Assembly (NCBI GenBank): GCA_947683425.1
Contig: CANTUQ010000020.1
Location: 6,699,001-6,763,000 of the forward strand
DNA from: Excoecaria cochinchinensis
Lineage: Eukaryota; Streptophyta; Magnoliopsida; Malpighiales; Euphorbiaceae
DNA length: 64,000 nt
Direction: 5' to 3'
Below are positions 46,870 through 60,567 of the stretch, one piece after another (position 1 is the stretch's first letter; each line of letters starts with the position of its first letter). The position numbers and the translations under genes were made by a program. The notes below the pieces were generated by a model, which ran no database searches, was not told where the DNA came from, and was given only the letters and a program-made list of their open reading frames with translations.

Positions 46870-47604
46870 ACATGAATGCAAATGAAATGCATGATCGTGA
46901 TGTGCAATATCCACAAATCACATACAAGCAGATAAGTCCTTCCACCCTTATTACTTCCGCACACGTGGTCATAGTCTCTTCCCTAGGCAGGATTAGCCAT
47001 GGGTCAACAGGGAACCCAATGAACACGCATGGAGCGTGGCAAAAAAACCGGCAGCATAACACTCCTAAACTAATGCACAAGCGCATGGGAAATGGTCATT
47101 ACATATTTAAGTAATCCAAATATATCGACGTGGCCCTACCGGGGCATGAAAGCCTTTGGCTAGGTAACCAAGCAGGATATTTGGACTCACCCAATACATA
47201 AGGACCCATACAGCAGGCAAGGTATTACGGCTCATATTACCTAAGGGAAGTATCTACGGCCATTATGTGAGTTTTGGTCAAGGGTGGTGTTACTTTAGGT
47301 CTACCCAAGCACGGTCCTTGCCAACGGGTCTAGCTCGTCGTGAGCATAACGACCAACTGGGTCTCCATTTTATATACCAAATGGTACGATGCTTGGGCTG
47401 GTGATTATCCTTAACACTTCCCTACATTGAGTGAACATAGGGTTGTGCTTCGGGAATGCACCGAGGTTTAGAAAGGACCAACTAGCATAGTCTAAGGCTC
47501 TAATGGGATGTAAATGCAAATTTGAAAGAAAGTGAATTTATAAACTAAAATTTAATCATAAATCTTAATCAATGGTATTTTCAAATCAAAGTCTCGAACC
47601 ACAG
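46870..47604 (-). other. Leader of element C
   Basis: Homologous to leaders of A and B (minus strand at about 47480: ...gtgcattcccgaagcacaa...). No conserved frame. Confidence 0.72.
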
Positions 47605-47622
47605 TCCCCAGTGGAGTCACCA
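47605..47622 (-). promoter_or_regulatory. Primer binding site of element C
   Basis: Minus strand TGGTGACTCCACTGGGGA, one substitution (C to T) from the A/B site, one base from the LTR. Confidence 0.82.
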
Positions 47623-47623
47623 C

Positions 47624-49796
47624 TGTGACGCGCGCCGGACCCTGCGAGCCGCCCCTTTGACCGCCCGCTTGAGGGCGATCGGGCAATTGAGGGTCCGTTG
47701 GCAACTTGTAAAAGTATTTACAAGTGCGTCTATTTTTGGCAACAAACAGGTTTCGTGGAGTCACCACCGAATTAAACATTGGGAAAGTTTCTCTCACCTC
47801 GGAGAGCCTAAGACAACGCAAATATCCATTTTGGGCAAACCAAAAGGGTCTTGGAGGAAGAACCTCTCTCCTTTGAAGCCTAGGATTATTAATTGAGTCT
47901 TTTAGTGGGACACAAGAGGTGTCTTGGAGGTTCCAATGAGTGATCGGATACCTCTCGCCTCGTTGAGCCCAAATACCAGAGATGGGTTTGGGACTTCTCA
48001 TCTATTTCTACCTTGATTAATTTTACAATTAAGTTTTTAAGTTTATTAATTCGCTCTCTCTCCACACGATGCAATTTAATTAAAAGCGCACTTATTCACG
48101 TCAAAAGCGTTAGTAAATAAATAAAACAAAATAAAAATAAACATTCTAAAATAAATTACAATAATACTAGGAGCGGAATACAACTCCCATTTGTAAAAGT
48201 GCGGTACATACATAAAATGGGGAATTCATTTATTTTGAGGACTTTGGTCCTCACATGTACTTATTATAAAAGAAACTAATTTTTTATTGTGATGCTTTTA
48301 TTGGGTGGAAATGAGGATGTTGGATCCTTGAGTTAAAAAGAAAATCCCAATTTTATTTACTATAAAATGTTTATCCATTCTTATTTAACACGGAATAAAA
48401 CAATTCATTATGAGCACAAAATGATCAATAAAAATGAATGAATAAATTATTAAATAAGCAATTGAATAAATAAATAAATAAATAACAAATAAATAAATAA
48501 AGGGTGAAGAGGTAAACCAAATGGAGTTTCCCATGGAAAAACTCCTCTTAAGCTCCAAATTATCCCAAAGACATGAAAATAATCTCACAAAATAATCAAT
48601 AATGTTAATATAAAACAGAACAAAACATTAATAAATATTAATGAAAATGAGGATTAAAATTCTGAACTTAAAATAATAAGAATAAAACTATTGATAAAAA
48701 ACAGAAGAGAAAAGATTTAGAAAGAAATAGAAATAAAGAATGGAAAGAAAATGAAGAAAAAAGGTTTTGAGAATTGCAAACAGATCCCAGGGACGGCCTC
48801 TAACGAATGACTGACGGGCGTCTCTAGAAGCGATGGACGGTTCGGGTACCGTCGTTCATTCGATAGACGGGCATATCTCGGGGCGACCGACGGGGAATAA
48901 CGCCTCACATATAAGCCGTCGCTGAAACGAGTGACAAGCGTCGGTGGCCTTATGACCCGTCGGTCACTACTGTTTCCGAAAAAATAGTTAGAACCAAATT
49001 TTCTCAAACAGAATAATTTTCCAGCACAAAAATCAAAAAAAACCAAAATAATTAAAATGAACTAAATGAAATATGTGTCCAGAATATTTACCCTCGGATT
49101 TTACCTTTTAGATTGGATTCTTTGATGATTCGAGTCCTGCACACTTCACGAAAAATGGGTAAAAATCAAGAAAAGAAGGGTTTGGACTTTTCTTTCTTGA
49201 CTTTCACGAAATGCACGAATGTTGGAATCAAAATTCTTAGAAACTAATCAGTTTTGGCTCCTTCAAATTAATTTTGATTCACAAAATTTCAAAAATTTCG
49301 AAATAGAATGGAGAAATATTGAGATGAAAAGAAAGAATGCTAGGAAATAGGTTTTTTAGGTGAAAAAAAAATGCGAATTTGTCCCACTAGCCGGCCAACC
49401 CCCTAAACAGGTGAAAGATAAGTTTTTATAGGCCTTGAAATACCGACGGCCGTCGGAACATCTGAAGCTACAGATGGGCGTCGGTTGAATCCATTTCCCA
49501 ATAGGAAATCGGATTGAATCGGCGGTCGTCGGAAAACTACAGACAGGCTTCGGGACTCTCAATCCAGAGACGATCATTCTGTGATCGACGGGCTGGCCGC
49601 CGGTGGAGGTAAACTTACTTTTTCTAGTCTAAAACTCTCGATTTTCTTTTCCTCTTTATCGAGAATACAGAAAACATATTTTTTGTGAATCTAGAGGGCC
49701 AAAATCTCTGAATCTCAACCGTTCACTCGGACTCGGGTATTGATTTCTTCATTGGGTAATCTCTGATCTGGACTACCTCGGGACATGGTGCTTAAA
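47624..49796 (-). mobile_element. 5' LTR of element C
   Basis: 2173 bp. On the minus strand it begins TTTAAGCACCATGTCCCGAG (TG start decayed to TT; compare TGTAAGCACC in D) and ends GCGTCACA. It contains CCGACGG/GGCGTCGG words in its U3 (48810-48960 and 49440-49560) and a CCTATAAAAAC box near 49430. The PBS-like word is at 47756-47766 with a mismatch. It lies directly against the remnant LTR of element E. Confidence 0.85.
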
Positions 49797-50210
49797 CGGC
49801 CACATAAGAGTAGAGTTATTTTTGTTATCTTCTCCTATAATTCTTTTTGTATGTAGTATTTTCGTATAGTGGCTCTTGTAACTCTTTGTAAGGTTTATGA
49901 TGTAATATTTTGGATATTGTATCTAACTCTATATCTTGATTATATGAGATGTTTATGATTTGCTATGTTTATGGATGTTATGGCCTGGTTTCGCTCAGTG
50001 TATGTGAGTATATTGTGAGTGAGCGTCGGGTAGCGTGCCTGCTGGCGCCCTTCCAACGGGGGCGATGGTGGGGGTGTTACAGTTTTAGTATCAGAGCGCC
50101 GATTTAGGCGGTTCTGGTTGTCTTTGATTGTTATGTGTCGAGTCTTTGCATGAGAGTCGATTTTGTGTTGTGGCCTAATGCAGATGTGTCTTGTCTTGTG
50201 TAGTGTTTAG

Positions 50211-51407
50211 ATGGAGTCTGATCCAAGTGAGAACGTGGGCGAGACATTTGGTAGTGCGAGTGTAGTGAGGGGTGAGCAACCCGCTCCGCAGCGTCAGCAA
50301 GAAGAGATTCCTGGTATGGGTTTTGGTCATGAGAATTCGGTCTTAGTGTAAGGTTTACTTCAGTTAGTGGAAAGGTTAACTGCTCCTAAGGCCCTGACCG
50401 AGTTATTAAGAAAGAAAGGAGCAGAAGACTTTCATGGGACTGCATTGGACCAATCAGGTGTGGCCGAGTTTTGGCTTAAGAGGGTAGGCCGGATTTTGCA
50501 AGAGATTAGATGCCCCGTAGATTAGAGAGTATTATGTGCAGTGTCATTACTTCAAGGGTCAGCATATGATTGGTGGCAGCTTGTGATGCGAAATCCTCAG
50601 CGACCAGCTGAGTTAACATGGGAGTTCTTCAAGCAAGAGTTTGAGCAGAAGTATGTAACGAAGGCATATCGGGAAGCTAAGTGGAGAGAGTTCATCAGTC
50701 TGAAGCAACGGGGTATGACCATAAGTGAGTACGAGAAGGAATTCAGCCGGTTGAGTAAGTATGTGCCCGAGCCATTGCTGACAGATGAGTTTAGATGTAG
50801 ACACTTTCAAGAGGGATTGCGTGAGGTGATCAGAGGTCCTTCATCTGCAATGTCGGTTATGCAGCAAGTGGGGTACTATCAATTAGTGGCAGCGGCGATC
50901 AAGTTAGAGGAATCTAAGTTGATCAAGCAGAGAATTGAGCACAAGAGGAAAGTACCAGATAGTGACTATGGTAGTGGTAAGAAGTCAAGAGGATCCCAGA
51001 CTGGTCAAGGTGTGAAGATTTCAGTTCCGGTACATTCAGAAGTTGGGAGTGTAGCGCCACCCTCTAGCAAGGGAAGTGTGATCCCAGAGTGCTAGCATTG
51101 TCAGAAGCGCCATTGGGGCGAGTGTAGAAGGATCTCTGGAGCATGCTTCAGATGTGGAAGCCAAGAGCATATGGTAGCCAACTGCCCAGATCGAAGAGAG
51201 CTTTAGGGTCAACCCGAGAGTAGAGTCAGTGGTCAGAGATCGAGAGGGAATCAAAGTGGAAGAGGCAGTGGACGTCCTTCTCAGGCGCCGTCAGAGACAG
51301 TGCAAAAGCCGCCAACTGAAGAAGTTTATGCGCGCCCGCGAGTATACGCCATATTAGGAGAGGATGCCATGGATCGAGCAGGACCTTCTGGTAAGTTGTG
51401 TTATTAG
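50211..51407 (+). pseudogene. gag of element E
   Basis: ATG 50211 (MESDPSENVGETFG) begins a frame of 398 codons with stops at 50349, 50523, about 51093 and about 51204. The core is RKKGAEDFHGTALDQS, FWLKRVGRILQEI, LLQGSAYDWWQLV, FFKQEFEQKYV, EYEKEFSRLSKYVPE and FQEGLREVIRG, the standard chromovirus gag. The zinc knuckle CFRCGSQEHMVANC is intact; a preceding Cys box is split by a TAG. After VYAILGEDAMDRAGPSG there is no protease; the text jumps to sequence normally at the pol end (GKFRGRNFF). Confidence 0.88.
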
Positions 51408-51501
51408 CTTTCGGTTAAGTTTCGGGTTGTTTTGGGTTGTTTGGATATTAGTGGTTAGCAGGGGAAATTTCGAGGACGAAATTTCTTTAATGGGGAGTGA
51501 T

Positions 51502-53995
51502 TGTAACAACCCAAATCGGGCCTAGTCGGAATTTGCATGTTAAGTCTGAATATTAAGGGTAATTTGGTAATTTTGGTTGTGGGTTAATTAATAAAGCTTG
51601 AGTAAAGGAAATGATTTAGTGGATTATGGGTTTGGTGCAAAGGATGTGGATATTTTTTTTAAGAGGTTATAATGTGTGGGTTGAGTATGGTGCCAAGGGC
51701 AAGTTAGTCAAAGTGGATTTTGTTGGTGCTTTAGGAAGGTGCCATGTGGCATGGTAGGTGAGGATAATTAATTTGAAGTGAGGGAAGGAGAGAGGAAAGG
51801 AAGAAACCAGATTTTTTCTTCTCTCTCACGTTTTCTCCTCTCCTCCTTCCTCTTCTTCACTTCTTCTTGCTCTCTCTTGCTTGTTGCCAACGTGGATCTT
51901 CAAGTGGTAGTGGATTTCTGAGTTTTGAAACTGGTTTGGAAGGTAAGTGCTTGGATTTCTTGAGTTTTATCTTGGATTCTTCTTCTCCTTCATCAATTCT
52001 GGTTTTGAATGTGAAGTGCATGGCCTAACTTGAGTGTGTTTTTGGCTGGGTTTTTGTGCAAGAATCTGAAGAACATAGAAAGAGTAAAGGGAAAGAGAAA
52101 GTGGGGGTTTAAAAGAGAAGATTGAAGCTTCATTTCCAGGTTTGGGAGCTTTGTTGGTTGTGTTTGATTATGAGTTGAAGTTGCTTACTCTGTTAACTGA
52201 TGGTTTTTGCCCTAGCTCTCATTTGGATTGTGTATGTTTGTGTCATTTTAATTCTGTAATTAATTGAGTGTTTTGCTTGGGTAAATGCATGTGTTGTTAG
52301 AGTGAGGGATATGTGTTATATGTGTTATTGAGGAATATGTACATGATATGTGAATGATTCTGGGTTTGTTAGTACTTTTGATTTCAGAAGTTCAAAGTGT
52401 TTGATTAATGTGTTGATTGTATTTTGAGCAAGTTTTAGAAGCTTGGGAGATAAGAATTTACATGTGTTCGCATGTCAAATGATGTTGGGTTAAATGGGTT
52501 TTATTTTGGTTGAGCTGGGAATTGGAAAACATGATCCTATCGCGAGCGCGACGACTATCGCAATCGCTACAGAATCGCATTATTCACTTCCGTGCACAGC
52601 AAACTATCGGGTGTTTTTCTGTGATGTGAGGAGAGAGTCACGAGTGGTGACCAAGCATCACGATGCGTGAGTCCCGTCATGAGTCTTGATGGGGGATCAC
52701 GACTCGTGGCCCCTCTCTCTTGTGGAAGAGCTCCATCACGAGTGGTGACCAAGCATCGCGACGCGTGAGTCCCATCACGAGTCGTGATGGGGGATCATGA
52801 CTCGTGACCCTCCATGAGCTCCGCCAAGCATCATGATGCGAGTCCTGTCACGAGTTGTGATGGAGGATCACGACTCGTGACCCCTCTTTCTGGTGGGCGT
52901 GAGGCGGCTTGTCACGAGTTGCAACTGTGTATGCAACTCATGACTGGCCTTCTTCCCTCTGTTACTATCGTGAGCACAACACTAGTCGCGATCGCGACAG
53001 TGGCTCCTGCCTATTTTGCCCTATTTTGACTTGAAATCTTCTTCTGTACTTTTTGCATGGCTTTTCATACTGTGTAAGTTATGTTTTGTATTTTTATACT
53101 AGTGTATAAATTTTTTTGAGTCGTGTTAATAATTAATGGCATTGTCTAGCGTTAAGTGTTTAGAATAAGTGTCTTGAGCCTGAAGCGTCAAGGAAGTGGA
53201 TGATTAAGCATGCTTAAGAAGGGTTAGTGAGTGCAGCTCCCTGTGTTGGCCCTGTTTGGGTCTTTCGGCCGACCTCCGTGATGGTCATTCTCCGCGTAGT
53301 GATAAACTGTTTTGAGACTCCGATGTCCCGTGCTACCTTCGGGTATAAAAACTATTTTGATGCTTCGGCCTCTCGTGTTGTGTTCCCGTATGCACCACCA
53401 GTGAAATTCAGGCTATTGTTTGAGGTGACTGGTATTTATTTAGTGAAGTGTTATTGATATTGTGCATTTTTTTTTGTTAGTGTTATTGCTTCGTGCTTTC
53501 TATTATATATTCTGATTCGATATAGTGATTTTTGATTTACTTATTTCTGTCCTCTGGTATTTAGTGAATTCTGTATGCTAATGCTCAATATCTTGTATAG
53601 TGTTCTGTTGTGTTTGTTCTCCCCACTAAGCATTATCGCTTAGCACGGGCTCTTGTCCCGTGTAGGTGATAGGATTTTTGGGAGCTTGCTCGTGTCGCAT
53701 ATCTGCAAGTCGGCCACATAGGAGTAGAGTTGTTTTTGTTATCTCCTCCTGTAATTCTTTTTGTATGTAGTATTTTCGTATAGTGGCTCTTGTAACTCTT
53801 TGTAAGGTTTATGATGTAATATTTTTGATATTGTATCTAACTCTATATCTTGATTATATGAGATGTTTATGATTTGCTATGTTTATGGATGTTATGGCCT
53901 ACTTTCGCTCAGTGTATGTAAGTATATTGTGAGTGAGCGTCGGGTAGCGCGCCCGCTGGCACCCTTCCAACGGGGGCGACGGTGGGGATGTTACA
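51502..53995 (+). mobile_element. 3' LTR of element E
   Basis: 2494 bp with TG...CA ends. 52620-52900 holds three diverged repeats built from TCACGAGTCGTGA-like near-palindromes. The last 285 bp recur as the 5' LTR remnant at 49797-50081 with about 95 per cent identity by eye. Confidence 0.88.
52620..52900 (+). repeat. Palindrome-rich repeats in LTR E
   Basis: GGGGGATCACGACTCGTG-type words at about 52690, 52788 and 52862, alternating with TCACGAGTSGTGA; each pair can fold into a hairpin. Confidence 0.8.
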
Positions 53996-54290
53996 GCGCG
54001 GCCTCCTGCTCGAGGCCGCGCCTCGTATAGTGGGAGGTACGGCCTCTTGCTCGAGCCCGCACCTCGCCCATGCGAGGCGCGGCCTCCTGTGCGAGGCCGT
54101 GCAATGTGTAGCGTGAGGCACAGCCTCCTACGTGAAGCCGTCCCATGTGTAGCGTGAGGCGCGGCCTCTTGCGCAAGGCCACACCTCGCATAGCGTGAGG
54201 CACGGCCTCGAGCGCGAGGCTATACCTCGTGTATGCGGGGTGCACCCGCACCTAGGCGCATGAGGCACGACCACCCCGTCGCGGGCAGCC
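53996..54290 (+). repeat. GC-rich tandem repeat in LTR Z
   Basis: About five diverged units of roughly 55-60 bp around GCGAGGCGCGGCCTCCTG and GCGAGGCCGCGCCTCG; strongly self-complementary, CpG-rich with many CG-to-TG/CA changes. It starts right at the end of element E. Confidence 0.8.
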
Positions 54291-54495
54291 TTTCTCTTGT
54301 CCCTTTCTCACCTGTGAAAATCTTATTTTTGAAAGATTTTGGGACTGTCAAAAGTCATTCAGGTTTCAGGGGTTTTGGGGGGCAAGAGGAATAGAAAGGG
54401 GCTTTTGTCCTTTCCCCTTTTGAGAAGAAGAGGGAAATAAAGGAAAAAGAAAGGTTTCTTTTGAAAAGAGAGAGAGCTGGAGAGAGCTAGAGAGA

Positions 54496-57400
54496 GAACG
54501 TGTAACGTCCTATACCCGTATGTGATGCGGATACCGGATGCTACAACACTGAACTGACATATACTCTAATACTGTAATATCCGATTAAATAACTGTTCAT
54601 TTAAATCCGGTTAACCTAAATAAACTATTCAGGTTATTAAATATACAATTAATTAAATTTTGTTTTTGAATAGTACCGTATATGAGAATAGTACCGTATA
54701 TATGAATAGTATCATATGTACGGATAGTGCCGTATGTATATTACTGTATGAATAGTACTATATGAATAGTCAACTTACTTAAGTCTATTAATACATATTA
54801 ATTAATTATCAAACTTAATATTTACTATTTTTAATTTACTATTAACTATGTCGATTGACCTATAACTGTCTAAATTACTATTCATTTAGCAAATTTTCTT
54901 TTAAGGCGAAAATCTATATTTTACTTTATCAATTGTATTAACTTAATTTCTACCAATTATTAGGTATGCCCAACACACATACTAGTGACAGATATAATAG
55001 TCTATTACAGACCAAAACCCAAATCAATACTATAAGTCATATACATGCCAAACCTCTTAACATACTTAATATTCTAAATAATATCTTCCATACCACTTCC
55101 AACGTGTGAGGTATACTCTACTCCCAAAATCTTACGGAGTACCTACATGCAGTCAAACAAAACTACGTGCTGAGCATTAAATATGTCCAGTGGTGATTGC
55201 AATTCCATAAATTTCCACTTAATTTAATTTTTCATGCATAATAATATTCACATAAATAATATCATTTAATATTTATAAATAAACATATTTAATTTAATTC
55301 CCAGCTTGGCATGCAATATTACATGTAATTATTTTTCAATTTCATAATTGGGCAATTACACAATTAATTCACATAAATAATCTTATTACCATTTTACCCT
55401 TAATTTATGGTAATAATTCATTTATACCCTTAAACTTTTTCAAAATGACAAAAATGCCATTAGTTCATTTTAATTTCATTATATTACCATTATGCCACTA
55501 GTTCAATTATTTTTACTAAAATTACAATTTTGCCACTATTTTAATTAATTTCACTAACATTACAATTTTATCATTAATTTATATGCCAATTTACAGTTTT
55601 ACGCTCCAATTATTATTTTCATGCCAAATTACATTTTTACCCATATAAAGTGGCCAATTTTAATATTTAACCATTTATTTATATTTTTACCCTTATTAAT
55701 TATTCTTAACACAAATATGCATAAAATTTCAATTTTGCCCTCAAACTTTTTTTTTAATAATATTTATGTCCTTTTTTCACATAAATATTATTTTAATCAC
55801 ATTTTAACCATTTTAATCTTATTTTTTATAATTATGCCCTTGTAACACACTGGCAGACTCTATATACAGGATAAACGAGACGTGAACTCCAGAAGTTCAC
55901 AAAAATACCAGCGGAGTCCTGTGGGACCACCACTGTCTTTTAATACAGAACAATACACTTCAGATATTCAGATACCGATATTCAGATATTCAAATATAGA
56001 AGTAGGACCATCATTGGCCTACTAAAAAGTGAGTCGCCATGCTCACACCCGCGGTCTTATTTCCCTATGGCATGCCAATATATCCTGAACTAGACTTGAC
56101 TACCAGATTACTATATAGGGCAATATTATTTTATTTTCCACATTTTTAATGTGACATACATATATTTTAATTTTTCACATTTTTAATGTGACATACATAT
56201 ATTTCATGGTATATCATTATTATATCTTATTCTTTTTCATACCATTTCATAATTTCACATGTGATTATCATTATTACATCATCACATGCCATGTAAACTC
56301 ATTATTTCATCATGGTACACATGCATACATACATACATGCATACGGCTCACATACTAATTTATTTACATTAATTCTTTTTATCAATTTTATCATTTATTT
56401 AGGCCAATTTCATGATGTATAACATCACCATACCATCAATTTTCATGAAAACACATCAAAATCATGACTTTACATATGATACACATTCGGCCATACATAC
56501 ATCACATACTATATGATGTTTTCACATGCTCCAACACACACCATTCATTAGTTCACATGCCAAATACCATAGATCCATCATAATTATACATAAAACATCA
56601 TGTAAACACATAAAATTCACTTAAATACCATTCGGCAAAAGAAGGAACTTTTCACACAAAATTTATTTCTTCAATTTAATCATCCATACCATCATTTTTA
56701 ACATCCCTAAGCATGAATATCATGTTAATTTCAATTAAACATCCTTAAATCACATACTTTCTTCATAAATATAACCTAAATTCATGCTTTTACCATAGAA
56801 TTAAATGGAATTTGCAATCACAAACCTCAAATCCGTGTATTATACTTCTCAATTATTCTTTTCCTTGCCCTTAGCTTACTTAGAGGTTCTTTCACCTATT
56901 GGACATAGTTATATCCAAACACAAAAATTAAGATTTAATCAAATCCAAGCTTCCTTTCAAAAATCAAACTTCATAAACGTCTTATTAACATCCTATAGTA
57001 CCCTTAGGAACCTTAAAACCAAATTAAAATCACTTACCTCAATTTTACACCTAAACTTCAAGTCTAGATTTCACCCACTTTTAATTCTCCAAACAAAACT
57101 CTGAGACCACTACTGGATTCTAGAGGGGCTTTATTATGTTAGGGAGATTTGATCTTGAGGTGAGATGAAAAAAAATTGAAAGAAAAATGGTGAGAAAGAC
57201 AGGAAAAACCATTCGGCCAAGAGAGGAAGAAGAGGGAGCTGAAAAAAATGGAATCCAAGGAGATTTTAACATTTTTGAAGGCTTTTATATGGGTTTAATC
57301 GGACCCAACCAGGTCCAACCAAAGTGGTTGAGCCGATTTGGTCCGATTTTCATTTTTCGGGTCATTTTCCACTGTTTTAGTTAAATTGAATGTTTTCGAA

Positions 57401-58310
57401 TTCATTTTCACTCCAAAACACTTCCATAATTCTTAAAATATTAAAATTAGTCTCCCTACAAAATTTTAGCTCAATCAGAGTTCGTTTGGGGTCCGGTTCA
57501 CTTAAACCGGTCTAATTCAGTTAAATCCGGTTTTGCCGTAAAATAAAATTCTAATACTATCAAAAATTTCTACAAATTTTTCTAAGCTTTTTATCCTCTT
57601 ATAGTAGACCATTTTATCCACTCTAACTATTTATAAAAATCGGTCAAAGTTCGGTCAAACTTTGGTTCAATTGAACCGAACCAGAGAAACTTCAGACTGA
57701 ATTTCGGAAGCCTATTTGATCTCGTTTTTATACCAAAATTACACCATCAGACTACATTTTTCATTCTCTTTCTGATGGTGAAAAAAAATATTTTCGGGTA
57801 CTATTCATCCCAGAGTCACTATTTTGTGGGCTCCACACTTACTATTCACGGACCCATAGTTACTATTCAAAGACCAGTCAAAGATGCTGTCACTATTCAA
57901 TGGGACCCAGGCAATGATGATGTTCCTAACCAAATGACGATGTTATACTTTAGGGGATACAATTACTATTCATCATCATAACATTGCTGATGTCATCGCT
58001 GATGTCATTATGGTCCCACATTTACTATTCACTGGACCCTACCTGGTCCCACTTTTACTATTCACTGAGCCCCACCTGGATCCACTTTTCACTGAAGTAA
58101 ATACTTTTGCTTACTGTTTTGGCCATTTCGGACTCGTTTGACCTCCGATTGACACGAAATTTTCACCTACGGACTCGTATTGACGAGCTCTATCTAATGG
58201 TCAAATAAAATATTTTTCAATTTTGGGAAATACTATTCACCCTGGAGATACTATTCACTCTAGAAAAATATTATTTACGACTAACCTGGTATTGGGGCTA
58301 TTACAGAATG
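54496..58310 (+). mobile_element. Solo LTR (3805 bp) inside LTR Z
   Basis: The LTR is 54501-58305, starting TGTAACGTCC and ending GGGGCTATTACA. Flanking 5-mers are gaacg (54496-54500) and gaatg (58306-58310), a target duplication with one CpG-type transition. No coding capacity. Six TGAATAGT-like words lie near the left end (54666-54775) and about nine ACTATTCA words near the right end (57800-58260), i.e. in opposite orientation. The start resembles Tekay-type LTRs; family uncertain. Confidence 0.8.
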
Positions 58311-58639
58311 GCGGGAGGAGAGAAAGAGAAGAAACGAGAGAGTATTCTAAAAAAGGGTATTTCAAAAGGTGGATTTCTTCCTTTGATCTTCAGGGAACCG
58401 AGAAAAAATGTTTTCTGAGTTTGAGCTTGGCATAAGACAAGGAAATCAATTCCCTTACCTTTGGTTTATTAGCAAACAAAAATAAAAAATCATTCGGTTT
58501 CGTTCTAGTGTTTTTTTCTTGAGTTTTTGAGTTATTTTAAATCTGTTTTGAAGCTTGACAAGGGGAGTTGAATTCAAACATCTTGCTTCCATATCATCAA
58601 ATCTAAGGGTAAAGATTCTTGGATCCACTATCATCATCT

Positions 58640-59116
<477 letters not shown>

Positions 59117-60318
59117 GTCATTTGTGTGGTTAATTGTGCATGATTCATTGAATCTTTTTGCATGTGCATGATTTGTGCTTTAAAATCACATGTCTAATTT
59201 AACCCATTTCATTCCCTACATGTATATTAAACAACTTTTGTATTTATCTTGTCTTTATTTTTATATGGTTAATTTCAAAATTATTACTAATATTTTTTAT
59301 TGTTGTTTTTTTTTTTTGTTTATGTGGGTAAAATGTGACGTTTGCTTGTTTGAGTATGATTGTGACCAAACGGAGGGGTCATAGAGCGTAGAAGGCCACA
59401 TCACTTGGGTGAGACCTTACCAACCACTATTTGCATGAGTGTGTTTGTTTTTAAGTAAAATAATTCTATTTTTATACACGTGTAAGGTAAAAATCACAAA
59501 AATATTTTTATGATTAAACCGGGATTTTTACCAATAAATTAGGACCAATGTCTTCGATTTTAACCAAGGAACGTAAAATATCACGAATTAAAACAAAGAG
59601 TTAAATTTTCTAAAAATGGGATCACTTATCCCGGTTTTCAAGACAAATAGCCGAAATAAATCTTCAATCCCTCTTTAAGTGAGCATGAAGGAACCAATGT
59701 TCCTAAACCAAATAAATATCCCGATTTATGCATGTTTCCTCTTTTGTTTAATTTTGCTTAATTCTTTAGATTTATGTTATATATCTCGTAGGCCCTTGTA
59801 ATTAATTATTTTTGGGGCAATTTTATTTAGTTTTGTTTCTTTTGGGGGACTATATTTTCCCCAATTTCTATTTTATAATGATGTATTTTGTGTGTTTATT
59901 TATTTATTTATTGGTTTTCTTTATAGCTTTCATTTACCATTTTTCTCGATGATTGAATTGTACCTTTAAATAAATTGCATTAATCGTGTGAGAAAAGAAA
60001 TGGAATTTTCGAAACTAAAATCTCATTTATAATTAACCAAGGCATAAATAAGAGTTGAGTTCCAAACTACTCTCTGGTTTAGACCATAGAGGTTAGATGA
60101 CTTTTCCCAATTTCTCGTAAATTAGGTGGCGACTCCAAAATACCTCAAAGGTGCCTAAAGGTTTCATGAGACTAAATGACCTTCCCGAATATTTTATTGG
60201 GTGGGAATTCCAAAATGTCTCATGTTACCCAAGATCAAATGACGCGAGCCAATCCCTCGAGCCCTAAAAGCGGGCCATTCGAGGGCCTTTCCGGTTCGGT
60301 GCCTGTCACAGTAAGCAA

Positions 60319-60567
60319 GTGATACATGAAATAGATGAGAAATTATTGCCTTATCCTTTAGTAGATAGAAAGGAAAAGAATAATGAACAATTCCCCAAAT
60401 TCATTGAAATGTTCAAGAAATTGCATATGAATTTTCCTTTTATTGAAGCTTTGCTTCATATGCCTAAGTATGCAAAAATTTATGAGGAGTTGTGTTCAAA
60501 TAAAAAGAAATTAGAGGATTATGGGACTATACAAATATATGAGTCCGGAATGGTAGGTGATCTCTAG
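60319..60567 (+). pseudogene. Athila-like gag/pol fragment
   Basis: 82 codons from about 60319 to TAG. LPYPLVDRKEKNNEQFPKFI, EMFKKLHMNFPFIEALLHMP, KYAKIYEELCSNKKKLEDY match the well-known stretch between gag and protease in Athila-type elements (typical FKKLHINIPFAEALEQMP). Only this piece survives. LTR Z ends 8 bp before it, so the Athila relic is the oldest layer here. Confidence 0.78.

Larger units (their letters stand above)
22465..49796 (-). mobile_element. Tat-lineage LTR retrotransposon C, 3' truncated, host of element B
   Basis: In element order: 5' LTR (49796-47624), PBS, leader, gag, protease, RT, RNase H, second (archaeal-type) RNase H, integrase, an antisense PMD-like gene, a sense coiled-coil gene, then truncation near 22465. 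The two halves of the second RNase H are 12.65 kb apart because element B inserted there. Removing B with one TSD copy restores the reading LRYRATNNEA. gag-pol order and two RNase H domains place it in the Tat (Ogre/Retand) group of Ty3/gypsy. Many stops and several frameshifts show it is dead, and it is older than B. Confidence 0.88.
49797..53995 (+). mobile_element. pol-less chromovirus-type (Tekay-like) element E, TR-GAG-like
   Basis: Consists of the last 285 bp of a 5' LTR (49797-50081), an initiator-tRNA-Met-type PBS (TAGTATCAGAGC, 50086-50097; canonical second base G), gag, a 3' terminal piece, a PPT (AATGGGGAGTGAT, 51489-51501) and a 3' LTR (51502-53995, TGTAACAACCC...TTACA). The 5' LTR end matches 53714-53995. 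Protease to integrase are missing: gag runs directly into the usual sequence just upstream of the PPT. The 5' LTR was cut by element C. The 3' flank gcgcg (53996-54000) is the candidate target duplication; its partner is lost. Confidence 0.87.
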
